In this document: piece by piece, positions 40,242 to 49,870 of the stretch
Position numbering within the stretch: position 1 is the first letter of the stretch
Layout: each line of letters starts with the position of its first letter
From: Acidithiobacillus sp. HP-2
Lineage (GTDB): Bacteria > Pseudomonadota > Gammaproteobacteria > Acidithiobacillales > Acidithiobacillaceae
DNA: 64,000 bases
Assembly (NCBI RefSeq): GCF_015100155.1
Contig: NZ_JACKZA010000006.1
Span: 113,114 to 177,113, forward strand
Direction: 5' to 3'
Notes under the pieces: generated by a model
Database searches by the model: none
Seen by the model: the letters and a program-made list of their open reading frames with translations, nothing else
What the model was told of the DNA's origin: nothing
Made by a program: the position numbers and the translations under genes

Positions 40242-41102
40242 ATGAATGAACTTGCTATAGCCAGTAGGGATTTGGTCAGCGCCGACGGGCTGACGGCTTA
40301 TCTGCGTTTTGTCAATGCCCAGCCCATGCTGGAGCCCGAAGAAGAGCGGGACCTGGCTCTGCGTCTGCGCAATTATGAAGATGTCGAAGCGGCCAAATCC
40401 CTGGTGCTCAGTCATTTGCGCTTTGTGGTGCGGATTGCCCGTGGCTATCGGGGTTACGGCCTGCAGGAAGCCGACCTGATTCAGGAAGGGAATATCGGCC
40501 TGATGAAAGCCGTCAAGCGCTATGATCCTGATCATGGCGTACGCTTGGTCTCTTTTGCCGTACATTGGGTCAAAGCGGAAATTCATGAATTCATTTTGCG
40601 CAACTGGCGTATTGTCAAAGTGGCTACCACCAAGGCCCAGCGCAAGCTGTTCTTTAATCTGCGTTCCAGCCGAACCCACACCGGCTGGTTGAGTGGTGAG
40701 GAAAGTGCGGCTATTGCTGAAGATCTTGGCGTTACCCAAGAGCAGGTGCTGGAAATGGAAGGCCGGATGACTGGTCATGATTATTCCCTGAATATGGAGC
40801 CCGATGAGGAAAGTGGCCATTCGCGGGTCATGGAACTGGCTGATACTGCGGAGTCCACTGTGGATCAGCTCCTGGATAGGGATTGGGACGAGCACCAGCA
40901 TGCCGTATTGCAGAGTGCCTTGTCGGCCCTGCCTCAGCGTGATCGCTACATCATTGAAAACCGTTGGCTCAGCGAGGATCCCAAGACATTACAGGTGCTG
41001 GGTGATGAGCTGGGAGTTTCTGCAGAGCGTATCCGCCAGCTGGAAAAAAGCAGCATGGGCAAGTTGCGGCAGAAAATGCTGGCACTCAGTCCGGCGGCCT
41101 GA
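40242..41102 (+). CDS. rpoH: RNA polymerase sigma-32 factor
   Basis: Heat-shock sigma factor, 286 residues. Region 2 contains HLRFVVRIARGYRGYGLQEADLIQEGNIGLMKAVKRYDP. The RpoH box QRKLFFNLR, which distinguishes sigma-32, follows, and region 4 has LGVSAERIRQLEKSSMGKLR. Position after ftsYEX is conserved. A consensus sigma-32 promoter lies upstream. The hslVU genes, classic members of its regulon, are encoded convergently 360 bases downstream. Confidence 0.97.
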   Translation: MNELAIASRDLVSADGLTAYLRFVNAQPMLEPEEERDLALRLRNYEDVEAAKSLVLSHLRFVVRIARGYRGYGLQEADLIQEGNIGLMKAVKRYDPDHGVRLVSFAVHWVKAEIHEFILRNWRIVKVATTKAQRKLFFNLRSSRTHTGWLSGEESAAIAEDLGVTQEQVLEMEGRMTGHDYSLNMEPDEESGHSRVMELADTAESTVDQLLDRDWDEHQHAVLQSALSALPQRDRYIIENRWLSEDPKTLQVLGDELGVSAERIRQLEKSSMGKLRQKMLALSPAA

Positions 41103-41106
41103 ACAG

Positions 41107-41430
41107 ATGTTGTTGTTTCATATTGATGATGCAGGACGCTGGCCGAATTTGTTGGCCAATGCGCGCAACGCAGCGGCAGCGGATCCCGATCAGGCGCTGC
41201 GCGTCATTGCTAACGGTCAGTCTCCGATTTCACTGTGGGCGCATGGTCACTGGCGGCGGGAAATCGAAGAGCGGATCAGCGCCGGTTTATGTGTGGATTT
41301 TTGTGAAAACAGTCTGCGCAACATGGGCCTCGACCCAGCCGCCCGGCCTGCTGGCAGTCATCTGGTTCCGGCGGGCGTCATTGCCATTGCCCAAGCCCAG
41401 GCGGCTGGAGCGTTTTATCTCAAGCCCTGA
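41107..41430 (+). CDS. DsrE/DsrF-like protein
   Basis: A 107-residue single-domain protein of the DsrE/F-like fold (COG1416 type). It reads MLLFHIDDAGRWPNLLANARN, then QALRVIANGQS, VDFCENSLRNMGLD with a Cys, and VPAGVIAIAQAQAAGAFYLKP. The conserved Cys is in the CENSLR motif typical of this group. Related proteins act as sulfur carriers in sulfur oxidisers or have unknown function. It starts 4 bases after rpoH and is likely cotranscribed, an unusual place for such a gene. Confidence 0.8.
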   Translation: MLLFHIDDAGRWPNLLANARNAAAADPDQALRVIANGQSPISLWAHGHWRREIEERISAGLCVDFCENSLRNMGLDPAARPAGSHLVPAGVIAIAQAQAAGAFYLKP

Positions 41431-41462
41431 GTTCCGTTCCGGTAACACACTCTGAACCCGGT

Positions 41463-42791
41463 CTATAAAATATAGCGGGACAGGTCTTCGTCCTGGGCCA
41501 GATCCTGCAAGCGCCCATCCACATATTCTGCATTGACTTCGACGCTGGGCTGACTCAGGTCTGGCGCTGAAAAAGCCACTTCTTCCAGCAGGCGTTCCAT
41601 GATGGTATGCAGGCGACGGGCGCCAATGTTCTCGACCCGTTCGTTGACCTGTTGCGCGATTTCGGCTATGCGTCGTACGCCATCATCAGTAAATTGCAGG
41701 GTGACCCCATCACTGGCGAGCAGGGCGCTGTACTGGCGCACCAGCGCGTTTTCCGGCTCCTGCAGAATACGGACCAGGTCTGCCGCACTCAGGGCATCCA
41801 GCTCTACGCGAATAGGGAGTCGTCCCTGCAGTTCCGGGATCAGGTCCGAAGGTTTGCTGAGATGAAATGCCCCGGAGGCAATGAACAGGATATGATCGGT
41901 TTTCACCACGCCATAACGGGTGCTGACGTTGGACCCTTCCACTAGCGGCAACAAATCCCTCTGCACCCCTTCCCGGGAAATGTCGGTACCCTGCTGACTA
42001 CCGGAGCGCACCGCCACCTTGTCGATTTCATCGATGAAAACAATGCCGCCCGACTGTACTCTTTCCAGGGCCAGGGCGCGTACTTCTTCTTCATTGACCA
42101 GCTTGGCAGCTTCGTCATCCGTCAGCAGACGCCGGGCTTCCGCCACCGGCACCTTGCGGGTGCTGGTTTTACCTTGGGACATATTGGAGAACATATCCCG
42201 CAGCTGGTTGGTCATTTCTTCCATACCCGCTGGCGCCATGATTTCCACACCCGCTTTGGGAGCCGCAACCTCAATTTCGATTTCCTGCTGATCCAGTTTG
42301 CCCTCGCGGAGCATCTTGCGGAATTTTTGGCGGGTCCCTTCATCGCTGCGTGGCACCGTGCTGTCCCGGGGGCCGGGAATCAAGGCATCGAGAATGCGTT
42401 CTTCGGCCATTTCTTCAGCGCGCTGGTGCATGGCCGTTTGGCGTTCGCTACGAATCATGTCTACCGCCGTTTCGGTCAGGTCGCGGATAATGGATTCCAC
42501 ATCCTTGCCGACGTAACCCACTTCTGTGAATTTGGTGGCTTCCACCTTGATGAAAGGGGCATTGGCCAATTGCGCCAGACGGCGGGCAATTTCGGTTTTG
42601 CCGACGCCGGTAGGTCCGATCATCAGGATGTTCTTGGGGGTGATTTCCTGATGCAGGGGGGCAGGCACCTGGCCGCGCCGCCAGCGGTTGCGCAGGGCAA
42701 TAGCCACGGCACGCTTGGCGTCAGACTGGCCGATGATGTACTTGTCCAGTTCCTGGACGATTTCACGGGGGGTCATTTCAGACATGCTCAT
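41463..42791 (-). CDS. hslU: ATP-dependent protease ATPase subunit HslU
   Basis: AAA+ unfoldase of the HslUV protease, 442 residues. Walker A GPTGVGKT is at residues 59-66. The I domain (about 110-240) carries the MAPAGMEEM segment. Walker B is IVFIDEID, and sensor 2 is in [18 protein letters not shown]. The C-terminal DLSRYIL tail docks into HslV. The start overlaps the hslV stop. Confidence 0.97.
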   Translation of the reverse strand: MSMSEMTPREIVQELDKYIIGQSDAKRAVAIALRNRWRRGQVPAPLHQEITPKNILMIGPTGVGKTEIARRLAQLANAPFIKVEATKFTEVGYVGKDVESIIRDLTETAVDMIRSERQTAMHQRAEEMAEERILDALIPGPRDSTVPRSDEGTRQKFRKMLREGKLDQQEIEIEVAAPKAGVEIMAPAGMEEMTNQLRDMFSNMSQGKTSTRKVPVAEARRLLTDDEAAKLVNEEEVRALALERVQSGGIVFIDEIDKVAVRSGSQQGTDISREGVQRDLLPLVEGSNVSTRYGVVKTDHILFIASGAFHLSKPSDLIPELQGRLPIRVELDALSAADLVRILQEPENALVRQYSALLASDGVTLQFTDDGVRRIAEIAQQVNERVENIGARRLHTIMERLLEEVAFSAPDLSQPSVEVNAEYVDGRLQDLAQDEDLSRYIL

Positions 42792-43327
42792 AGTTCTTCA
42801 ATCGTATGGTTGTGGTTGGTATAAATGCAGATGTCCCCGGCGATGCCCAGCGCCCGTTCGGCGACTTCACGGGCCGGCAACTCGGTATTTTCAAGCAGGG
42901 CACGGGCCGCAGAAAGGGCAAAGGGACCACCGGAGCCAATGGCAATAATGCCGAATTCCGGTTCCAGCACATCGCCCTGGCCGGTAATAATCAGACTTTG
43001 CTTATCGTCTGCAACGGCCAGCATCGCTTCCAGGCGCCGCAATACCCGGTCGGTGCGCCACTCTTTGGCGAGTTCAACAGCCGCCTTGGCCAGTTGTCCA
43101 GGATGGGCTTTCAGTTTGGCCTCAAAGCGTTCGAGCAGGGTAAAAGCATCGGCGGTAGCACCCGCGAAGCCAGTCAACACCCCCGGTTCAATACGCCTTA
43201 CCTTGCGGGCATTGCCTTTCATGACGGTATTGCCAAAAGTTACCTGACCATCTCCGGCCATCACCACATTGCTGCCGCGTCGCACGCAAAGTATGGTGGT
43301 GCCGTGCATGGGTAATGCATCTGTCAT
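42788..43327 (-). CDS. hslV: ATP-dependent protease peptidase subunit HslV
   Basis: Threonine peptidase of the HslUV complex. The short propeptide MTDALPMHG precedes the catalytic Thr in [20 protein letters not shown]. Length 179 is normal. Coupled to hslU by ATGA; its start overlaps the xerC stop. Confidence 0.97.
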   Translation of the reverse strand: MTDALPMHGTTILCVRRGSNVVMAGDGQVTFGNTVMKGNARKVRRIEPGVLTGFAGATADAFTLLERFEAKLKAHPGQLAKAAVELAKEWRTDRVLRRLEAMLAVADDKQSLIITGQGDVLEPEFGIIAIGSGGPFALSAARALLENTELPAREVAERALGIAGDICIYTNHNHTIEEL

Positions 43328-44268
43328 AAATTGTCCTCGGTTTCCGGGCGTTTTGTGTGTCTGGCGCGCGGGTGGGCCGCATCATATACATGCGCCAACT
43401 GCTGATAGTCCATATGGGTATAAATAGCCGTAGTTGCAATACCTGCGTGTCCCAAATATTCCTGCACGGCGCGCAAATCTCCGGCGGACTGGAGAAAATG
43501 GCTGGCTGCACTATGGCGCAGGGTGTGGGGATGAATATGCTGACCCAGGCGTTTTTCTCCCATTTCCGTCACGCGGATCTGAATGCTGCGAACACTGAGA
43601 CGATGCGCAGAGGCGTTGAGCAGTAAAGCGTTTTCTTCAAAAAGATGCTTGTCCATAAGCAGGGCATGACGTAGTGGTAAATACAGTTCGAGCATTCGCC
43701 AGACGCTTTTCCCGGCTGGAACAATGCGCTCCTTGCTGCCTTTGCCCATGACCCGCACGGTCCCGCCATGACGATCCAGATCCTGCAGGTTCAATCCCGC
43801 CAGTTCACTGACGCGCAGGGCGCTGGAATAGAGCAGTTCCAGGATCAGTTGATCGCGGCTCTGCGCAAAATTGGGGGCTGTAGAGGTCTTTTCGGCAGGA
43901 TCCATCAACTGTTTGGCCTGATCGACGGTCAACCAGTCCGGCAGGCGTTGTTCGGATTTGGGCATCATGATGCCCTGCACCGGATTCGATAAATCCGGTA
44001 ATGCCTGTTGCAAATGCCGATACAGGGCACGCAGGGCGGCGAAGCGTCTGCGCAGGCTGCGCACAGCCACTCCACGACTGCGTTCCGCCATCAGATAAGC
44101 GCGCAAATCGCCGGGCTGAATATGGGCAATGTCCTGATGTCCACGGCTTTGCATAAAGTGCAACCAGCCTTGTAAGTCGCGATGATAAGCCGCGACGGTG
44201 GCAGGGCTGCTGCGCCCGCTGCGGGCAAGAGTCTCTGTGAAGTCGTTGACTGCTTCCTGCATCAACAT
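43324..44268 (-). CDS. xerC: Site-specific tyrosine recombinase XerC
   Basis: Resolves chromosome dimers at dif together with XerD. It has an N-terminal SAM-like core-binding domain and a catalytic domain with the Arg in [34 protein letters not shown] and the Tyr nucleophile in the last motif. The 314 residues include a slightly long N-terminus. The position between DUF484 and hslVU is the conserved xerC site, which separates it from the integrases of the mobile elements. Confidence 0.93.
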   Translation of the reverse strand: MLMQEAVNDFTETLARSGRSSPATVAAYHRDLQGWLHFMQSRGHQDIAHIQPGDLRAYLMAERSRGVAVRSLRRRFAALRALYRHLQQALPDLSNPVQGIMMPKSEQRLPDWLTVDQAKQLMDPAEKTSTAPNFAQSRDQLILELLYSSALRVSELAGLNLQDLDRHGGTVRVMGKGSKERIVPAGKSVWRMLELYLPLRHALLMDKHLFEENALLLNASAHRLSVRSIQIRVTEMGEKRLGQHIHPHTLRHSAASHFLQSAGDLRAVQEYLGHAGIATTAIYTHMDYQQLAHVYDAAHPRARHTKRPETEDNL

Positions 44269-44954
44269 GGGGTCAGGCAGCGATCCAGAGCGGCCGTCAC
44301 CAGACGGGCAATTTGATTGAGCAAATCCGCACCCGCATCCTTGGCATAACGCTCAGGATGTTGACTGCCCAGCACAATGCCCGCCTGAATATGCTGGCCG
44401 ACCAATGGAATCAGGGCAAAAGATTCCAGAGCTGCGCCCTCGGCTGCAAACAAAGTGCTCCGCAGGCTTGGATTGATAGAAAGACCAGTGGCCGCTTGGG
44501 TGGGCGGCGAGCCGTCCAGTATCTCCAGAAAATCCGCTTCTTCAAGCACCGTAAACTGGGGTAGACCCGACACCGGCGTGCGGGCTATTAGGGCCAGCGC
44601 CTCCACCTGAAAACCTTCGTGCAGCCGGGTCAGCACGGTATTCAAGGTGGCCGGACAGTCCGGCGTGTTCAGCAATTCGGTAGCCAGATCCGAAAGGTGC
44701 AGGCCCAGCGCCGCATTTTGTTGGGCGGCACCCAGCAGGGCGGCAATGCGCTGCTGCAGACGGCTATTTTCGTCGCGTAAAACCTGTGCCTGTCTTTCCA
44801 GCAGGGAGGAGGCGGACCCGCGACCGACATGGGGAAGGGTCAGGGACAGTAACAAATCTTCCTGATCCCATAAATATTGCGGATGTTCGAGCAGGTACTG
44901 GCGGACTTGTTCTGCCTGAGCATCGTGTTCAGGGGCTGTTGCCAACTTAATCAT
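44262..44954 (-). CDS. DUF484 family protein
   Basis: GAF-like protein encoded upstream of xerC in many proteobacteria; function unknown. The 230-residue protein has VRQYLLEHPQYLWDQEDLLLSLTLPH, a coiled-coil segment (ERQAQVLRDENSRLQQRI), a GAF-like domain and the terminal GSQHPERYAKDAGADLLNQIARLV motif. The ATG at 44954 directly abuts GGGAGG, which is too close; the TTG at 44945, 9 bases from the same GGGAGG, may be the real start. It overlaps xerC by 7 bases. Confidence 0.88.
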   Translation of the reverse strand: MIKLATAPEHDAQAEQVRQYLLEHPQYLWDQEDLLLSLTLPHVGRGSASSLLERQAQVLRDENSRLQQRIAALLGAAQQNAALGLHLSDLATELLNTPDCPATLNTVLTRLHEGFQVEALALIARTPVSGLPQFTVLEEADFLEILDGSPPTQAATGLSINPSLRSTLFAAEGAALESFALIPLVGQHIQAGIVLGSQHPERYAKDAGADLLNQIARLVTAALDRCLTPC

Positions 44955-45123
44955 CCTCCCAGTGGGTGTCGCTGTAGCGTTCGGGGGCACTGTGTACTTC
45001 CTGCGCCGCGATCAGATGGGCGAGGGTTTCACCTTCCTGATCTGTCAGTTTGTGCAGAAAAGCCAGATCCCGGGCGTCGCAGTTCAGGCTGTCAGCTATG
45101 GCTTGTACCGTGGTATTCTGCAT
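44947..45123 (-). CDS. Small conserved-context protein, 58 residues
   Basis: ATG 45123 is preceded by AAGGGGAA. The 58-residue product starts MQNTTVQAIADSLNCDARDL and ends TDHWEDD-like (DTHWEDD); it is acidic, soluble and helical. Its last codons contain the GGGAGG that serves the next gene, and its stop overlaps the DUF484 start region. It lies between dapF and DUF484, where a small lipoprotein or unknown gene is common. No family recognised. Confidence 0.55.
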   Translation of the reverse strand: MQNTTVQAIADSLNCDARDLAFLHKLTDQEGETLAHLIAAQEVHSAPERYSDTHWEDD

Positions 45124-45157
45124 GAGGCTGTTCCCCTTTGTCTGTCAAACTAATGCG

Positions 45158-46018
45158 TCACAAGAGCCAGGTTCCGTCAAAAACCACCTGCGCCGGTCCG
45201 GTCATCATAACGGCTTGTCCCGGTCCTGCCCATTGAATGTGCAAGCGACCCCCCGGAAGATCTACCGCAACGGCCGGGTCCAGCGCTCCCCAGCGGATTC
45301 CGGCCACCACCGCCGCACAGGCATTACTGCCACAGGCCAGGGTTTCTCCGGCACCACGTTCCCAGACCCGCAGCCGGATGTGGGAGCGGTCGCAGATTTC
45401 CATGAATCCGACATTGCAGCGCTGCGGAAAATCCGGGTGCTTTTCGATTTGCGGCCCGAGCTGGGTGACGGGTGCAGTGGCCACATCCGGCACGCGCAGC
45501 ACGGCGTGCGGATTACCCATGCTGAGTGCGGCCAGGCGCAGGGTGTCATGATGGACTTCCAGCAGGTATTCGGGGTCTTCTTCCCGGGTATTAAAAGGTA
45601 TGGCCTCCGGAGCAAAGCGCGGAGCCCCCATATTGACGCTTGCATCGCCGTTTTCGAGAATGCGCAGTTGCATTTGTCCGGATTGGGTTTCTACCTGAAT
45701 GACTTCCTTGTCACTGAGCCCGGCGCGGCGGACAAAAACCGCAAAGCAGCGCGCACCATTACCACACTGGGCAACTTCACCGCCGTCCGCATTGAAAATG
45801 CGATAACGAAAATCACAGTCCGGGGACTGGGGGTTTTCTACCAGCAGGATTTGATCGCAGCCGATACCAAAATGGCGGTCAGCCATGGCGCGGATTTGTT
45901 CTGGCGTCAGATGGACCCGCTGGCGGATACCATCGAACACGACAAAATCATTGCCGAGGCCATGCATTTTAGTGAAATTCAGTGCGCTGCGGGCAGTTTG
46001 ATCAGTTTTAGCTATCAT
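45158..46018 (-). CDS. dapF: Diaminopimelate epimerase
   Basis: Converts LL- to meso-diaminopimelate for lysine and peptidoglycan synthesis. The product has [16 protein letters not shown], the first catalytic Cys in [10 protein letters not shown] (C85 from this start) and the second in [10 protein letters not shown]. The start is uncertain: ATG 46018 gives a near-normal N-terminus, while ATG 46075 would add 19 residues. Neither has a clear binding site. Confidence 0.95.
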   Translation of the reverse strand: MIAKTDQTARSALNFTKMHGLGNDFVVFDGIRQRVHLTPEQIRAMADRHFGIGCDQILLVENPQSPDCDFRYRIFNADGGEVAQCGNGARCFAVFVRRAGLSDKEVIQVETQSGQMQLRILENGDASVNMGAPRFAPEAIPFNTREEDPEYLLEVHHDTLRLAALSMGNPHAVLRVPDVATAPVTQLGPQIEKHPDFPQRCNVGFMEICDRSHIRLRVWERGAGETLACGSNACAAVVAGIRWGALDPAVAVDLPGGRLHIQWAGPGQAVMMTGPAQVVFDGTWLL

Positions 46019-46081
46019 GGACAAGAGTTTAGCACGGACTAAGGCGGAAGGCTCGAAAAGGGCCAGTGTCATCATGGCAAC

Positions 46082-46111
46082 AAAAAAGCGCCAAGGAAAA
46101 ACCTGGGCGCT
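46082..46111 (-). terminator. Terminator downstream of tRNA-Gln(CTG)
   Basis: On the minus strand a 9-pair hairpin (AGCGCC.CCAGG-type stem with one mismatch, five-base loop) is followed by a run of six T. It ends the tRNA-Gln transcript just before dapF. Confidence 0.75.
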
Positions 46112-46121
46112 GCTATGTTCT

Positions 46122-46195
46122 TGGCTGGGGAACGTGGATTCGAACCACGGTTAGCGGAGTCAGAGTCCGCTGTCCTGCCGCTAGACGATTCCCCA
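46122..46195 (-). tRNA. tRNA-Gln(CTG)
   Basis: A 74-base cloverleaf with acceptor stem TGGGGAA/TTCCCCA, anticodon stem GCGGA/TCCGC around CTCTGAC giving anticodon CTG, the GGTTCGAATCC T-arm and an encoded CCA. A second glutamine tRNA complementing the TTG species at 26513. Confidence 0.95.
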
Positions 46196-46318
46196 AGAGT
46201 GGCGGCGATGATAGCTTCAGGCCAGCTTCCCTGTCAAACCGGATTGCCGGATCAGGTGAAAATAAACCGGACTTTGTATTTATTTTGCTGACGTTGTAAA
46301 AAAGGTGTTGTCAAAATG

Positions 46319-46347
46319 TTGCATAGTGCCCACACCGGTGCTATAAC
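46319..46347 (+). promoter_or_regulatory. Probable sigma-70 promoter of the porin gene
   Basis: TTGCAT (46319-46324) and TATAAC (46342-46347) are separated by 17 bases, 46 bases before the porin ATG. A strong GAGGAGGAG ribosome binding site follows. Confidence 0.7.
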
Positions 46348-46392
46348 TTGCAGCGTAGTATCCAAACAATGCTCTCGAGGAGGAGCTTTATC

Positions 46393-47613
46393 ATGAAGAA
46401 GAATCTTATCGCTTTGGCCGTTGCGGCCGCAGTTTTGGTTCCTGGTGTGGCTTTTGCTGCAGACAGTTCCAGTAATGACACCGGTCCGGTCGTTTTTGGG
46501 TATGCCCAGATCACGGGTGCCCAGCAGTTCGGTACCGGTCCCGGTACTTCCAATGGACTGATGTTTGGTGCCAACCGCATCCGTCTGGGCTTCAAGGGTG
46601 AAGCGGTTCCTGGCGTCAACTATTTCATCGAGGGTGCGTATGACGAAGCGGGTCTCGGCAATGGTATGGCCAATGGCCTGAATAACGGCCTGGGCGGCAA
46701 CATGATGGGCGGCACCACAGCCCAGCTGATGGATGCCTGGATCAACTATGCTCCGGTGCCCTTTGTGCAGTTGAAAGTCGGCAAGTTCAAAACCCCTGAA
46801 GGCCTGGAATATACCAGCATTGCCGGTAACGAGTTGCCCTTCATCTATCGCAATATGGGTCAGTCCCTGTTGCCCGGTCGTTCTGCAGGTGCCATGTTCC
46901 ATGCCAACAACGTCATGGGTTCAGGTGTAGGTTACGCGGTCGGTATTTTTGATAATACTTCCGTAGACAATTACACGGTTTTCAGTAATGCCAATACAAT
47001 GGGTGGTGGTCAGGGCAATATGCTCAATGGTAATGGCAAGTACATTGTTTCCGGCATGCTGAAGTACAGCATGGGTCCGTTGTTGACTGCTGAAGCAAGT
47101 GGCAGTTTAGGCACCGAAACCTATTATGATAGCGACGATCTCTACAGCTGGAACGTGGGCGTGCATGGTGGTTTGATGGGTATTCACTATGGCGCAGGCT
47201 TCACCAGAGCAAGCGGAATGAATAATTTTGCTTACACTCCTGGTAATCCTGCGTTTGTTCCTCTTGTAACCAATTCTTTCTACAACCCGGTTACCTATAC
47301 CGCATACGATTGGCATGCGGAATTGGGAGCCAATCTTTACGAGATGACCCTGTCTCCCATTGATATTGAGCCTGCCATCCGTTACGACTCGTACACGGTA
47401 CATGGTCAGGGTACCTTGGGTAACGCTACAGTGGGCTTGAATTATTTCGTCAATCCCAACAACCCCCATGCTGCCGAAGTGCAGTTGAACTACATCATGG
47501 CGACCCGTGGTGGTTCAATAAATCAGATCTATGGTAGTTCTGTAAATGGGCAGGCACCCATCAACGGTGTGGCTTACAACACCCTGATGCTGCAGTTCCA
47601 GGCTGGTTTCTAA
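46393..47613 (+). CDS. Outer-membrane porin
   Basis: A 406-residue outer-membrane beta-barrel protein resembling phosphate-selective porins O/P (OprP-like). The signal peptide MKKNLIALAVAAAVLVPGVAFA is cleaved before ADSS. The mature protein is Gly/Asn/Tyr-rich with alternating strands (VVFGYAQITGAQQF, NRIRLGFKGE, QLKVGKFKTPEGLEY) and ends in LQFQAGF with the C-terminal Phe needed for barrel assembly. A strong promoter, binding site and terminator suggest high expression. Substrate unknown. Confidence 0.88.
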   Translation: MKKNLIALAVAAAVLVPGVAFAADSSSNDTGPVVFGYAQITGAQQFGTGPGTSNGLMFGANRIRLGFKGEAVPGVNYFIEGAYDEAGLGNGMANGLNNGLGGNMMGGTTAQLMDAWINYAPVPFVQLKVGKFKTPEGLEYTSIAGNELPFIYRNMGQSLLPGRSAGAMFHANNVMGSGVGYAVGIFDNTSVDNYTVFSNANTMGGGQGNMLNGNGKYIVSGMLKYSMGPLLTAEASGSLGTETYYDSDDLYSWNVGVHGGLMGIHYGAGFTRASGMNNFAYTPGNPAFVPLVTNSFYNPVTYTAYDWHAELGANLYEMTLSPIDIEPAIRYDSYTVHGQGTLGNATVGLNYFVNPNNPHAAEVQLNYIMATRGGSINQIYGSSVNGQAPINGVAYNTLMLQFQAGF

Positions 47614-47651
47614 GTCAAAGCAGTTCCCGGGTGGCTTCGGTCGCCCTCTTG

Positions 47652-47675
47652 CCGCCCCTTTCGGGGCGGTTTTTA
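47652..47675 (+). terminator. Rho-independent terminator of the porin gene
   Basis: CCGCCCC and GGGGCGG form a perfect stem, followed by a run of five T, 38 bases after the porin stop. Confidence 0.92.
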
Positions 47676-47676
47676 T

Positions 47677-47742
47677 TTGCTTTTTGAGCAGGATACCGTT
47701 ATAAGAAAACCCGCTGCGGGGAGGCTTGATCCCGCGTTTTTT
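47677..47742 (+). promoter_or_regulatory. typA promoter and leader hairpin
   Basis: TTGCTT (47677-47682) and TATAAG (47700-47705) have 17-base spacing. Directly downstream a GCGGG/CCCGC hairpin (47716-47735) is followed by GTTTTTT. It looks like a terminator placed at the very start of the transcript, possibly a second terminator for the porin or an attenuator for typA. An outer inverted repeat, ATAAGAAAA (47701) against TTTTTCTTAT (47737), encloses it. Confidence 0.55.
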
Positions 47743-47767
47743 CTTATGACCGTTTTGGGGAATATCA

Positions 47768-49594
47768 GTGGCTCGTCAAATTCGTAATATCGCTATCATC
47801 GCCCACGTTGACCATGGCAAAACCACGCTGGTGGATCAGTTGCTCCGTCAGTCCGGTACTTTTGCCGCTCACCAGCAGCTGGAAGAGCGGGTGATGGACA
47901 GCAACGATCTTGAAAAAGAGCGCGGCATTACCATTATGGCGAAAAATACGGCGGTGCAGTGGGGCGATACCCATATCAATATTGTCGACACTCCCGGACA
48001 TGCCGACTTCGGCGCTGAGGTGGAGCGGGTGTTGGGTATGGTGGATGGTGTACTGCTGCTGGTGGATGCCGTCGAAGGCCCCATGCCGCAGACCCGCTTC
48101 GTGACCCGCAAGGCGCTGGAACTGGGTCTGAAACCCATTGTCGTCATCAACAAGGTAGACCGCCCCGGTGCTCGCGTCGACCATGTCATCAGCGCCACTT
48201 TTGATCTTTTCGACAAACTCGGTGCTACCGAAGAACAACTGGATTTCCCGGTTATTTACGCCTCTGGTCTGCAGGGCTATGCGGGTGAGGATCCTGAGGT
48301 GCGCTCGGGGGACATGAAACCTCTTTTCGAGATGATTCTGACCCATGTGCATGCCCCGGAAGGTGATCCGGAAGGCCCTTTGCAAATGCAGATTGCCGAT
48401 CTGGATTACTCCAGTTATGTGGGTCGTATTGCCATTGGCCGGATCCGCCGTGGTTCCATGAAACCCGGCCAGGATATTGTCCTGATTCATGGTGTGGATC
48501 AGACCCAGACCAAGGCGCGGATTTTGCAGTTGCTGGGTTTTGATGGCCTCAAGCGGGTGCCCTGGGAAACGGCTACGGTGGGCGATATTGTGGCGGTGAC
48601 CGGTATTGAAGAGCCTTCCATTGGTGCGACCATTGCCGCGCCGGAAGCGCCCGAAGCCCTGCCCTGGAAACCGATTGATGAACCGACCCTGAACATGACC
48701 TTTCAGGTGAATACCAGCCCCTTTGCCGGTCGCGAAGGCAAGTTTGTCACCAGCCGCCAGTTGCGCGATCGCCTGTATAAGGAGTTGCTCATTAACGTAG
48801 CGTTACGGGTGGAAGATACGGATAATGCCGATGTGTTCATGGTGTCCGGACGCGGCGAGCTGCATCTCACCATCCTCATCGAAAACATGCGCCGGGAAGG
48901 CTATGAACTGGCCGTATCTCGTCCCCGGGTGATTCAGCGTCAGGTCGATGGCGTCTGGGAAGAGCCTTATGAAGCCTTGACCGTAGACGTGGAAGAAACC
49001 CATCAGGGCACCATCATGGAGCGTCTGGGCATCCGGCGCGGTGAATTACAGGACATGATGCCCGATGGTCGTGGCCGGGTGCGTCTGGAATACAAAATTC
49101 CCGCACGCGGTCTGATCGGCTTTCATACCGAGTTTCTGACGGCCACTTCCGGTACAGGGGTGATCAGCCATATTTTCGACGGATACGGTCCGGTCAAAGG
49201 CAGCATTCCGGCGCGTAATAATGGTGTGTTGATTTCTGCAGAAGAAGGCGAGGCAGTGGGGTTTGCCCTCTTCAATCTGCAGGATCGAGGGCGGATGTTT
49301 GTCAGCCCCGGCGACAAGGTTTATGAAGGCATGGTGATTGGTATTCATAGCCGCGACAATGATCTCGTGGTCAACCCCCTCAAGGAAAAGAAGCTGACCA
49401 ACATGCGGGCTTCGGGTTCTGATGAAAACATCATGTTGACGCCACCCATCAAAATGACGCTGGAAGCTGCTGTCGAATTTCTGGCCGACGACGAACTGGT
49501 GGAGGCAACGCCGCAGTCCATCCGGATTCGCAAGCGCTATCTCACGGAAAACGAGCGTAAAAAAGCTTCACGTGGCGGTGCCGGAAACGGTTAA
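47768..49594 (+). CDS. typA: Ribosome-associated GTPase TypA/BipA
   Basis: Translational GTPase needed for ribosome assembly at low temperature and stress growth, 608 residues. G1 is [11 protein letters not shown]3 [10 protein letters not shown]4 NKVDR. The EF-G-like domains III and V and the unique C-terminal domain ([26 protein letters not shown]) are present. GTG start with GGGG 8 bases upstream. Followed by a large palindromic element. Confidence 0.97.
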   Translation: MARQIRNIAIIAHVDHGKTTLVDQLLRQSGTFAAHQQLEERVMDSNDLEKERGITIMAKNTAVQWGDTHINIVDTPGHADFGAEVERVLGMVDGVLLLVDAVEGPMPQTRFVTRKALELGLKPIVVINKVDRPGARVDHVISATFDLFDKLGATEEQLDFPVIYASGLQGYAGEDPEVRSGDMKPLFEMILTHVHAPEGDPEGPLQMQIADLDYSSYVGRIAIGRIRRGSMKPGQDIVLIHGVDQTQTKARILQLLGFDGLKRVPWETATVGDIVAVTGIEEPSIGATIAAPEAPEALPWKPIDEPTLNMTFQVNTSPFAGREGKFVTSRQLRDRLYKELLINVALRVEDTDNADVFMVSGRGELHLTILIENMRREGYELAVSRPRVIQRQVDGVWEEPYEALTVDVEETHQGTIMERLGIRRGELQDMMPDGRGRVRLEYKIPARGLIGFHTEFLTATSGTGVISHIFDGYGPVKGSIPARNNGVLISAEEGEAVGFALFNLQDRGRMFVSPGDKVYEGMVIGIHSRDNDLVVNPLKEKKLTNMRASGSDENIMLTPPIKMTLEAAVEFLADDELVEATPQSIRIRKRYLTENERKKASRGGAGNG

Positions 49595-49598
49595 GCCC

Positions 49599-49782
49599 TA
49601 AAAGCGGCAGTTGTCGTGGGTGCTTTTTGCTGTTCCTCGCCTGTTGTTCCAAGGCTCATCCTGCTGTCAGGAAAGAACTCGCCCTACGGGCTCAGACAGC
49701 TTTCCTGACGGGCGCTGGATTTCGCCAAGAACAACAACGGCTCGAAACACGCTGCAAAGCACCCACGGCAACTGTCGTTTTT
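49599..49782. repeat. Large imperfect palindrome, 184 bp (MITE-like or structured RNA)
   Basis: The outer arms TAAAAGCGGCAGTTG... (from 49599) and its complement ending at 49782 match at about 20 of 22 positions and extend through CGTGGGTGCTTT. Further inward, a GTTGTTC pairing and a perfect 10-base stem (GTCAGGAAAG, 49666-49675, with CTTTCCTGAC, 49700-49709) give one nearly continuous hairpin. No coding potential. It could be a miniature inverted-repeat element, a bidirectional terminator for typA and the convergent methyltransferase gene, or a structured RNA. Confidence 0.7.
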
Positions 49783-49835
49783 AAATTAAGAGAACCTTGC
49801 CCCCTTAACACGCTGTGTTCGGTGGCTGACTGCAG

Positions 49836-49862
49836 GCCCGGAAGCGGCAACGCTTTCCGGGC
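49836..49862 (+). terminator. Hairpin between typA and the convergent methyltransferase gene
   Basis: GCCCGGAAGCG pairs with CGCTTTCCGGGC (one bulged base, loop GCAA), followed by TTGATATTTTA. A strong stem but a weak T-run, so the terminator role is likely rather than certain. Confidence 0.5.
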
Positions 49863-49870
49863 TTGATATT

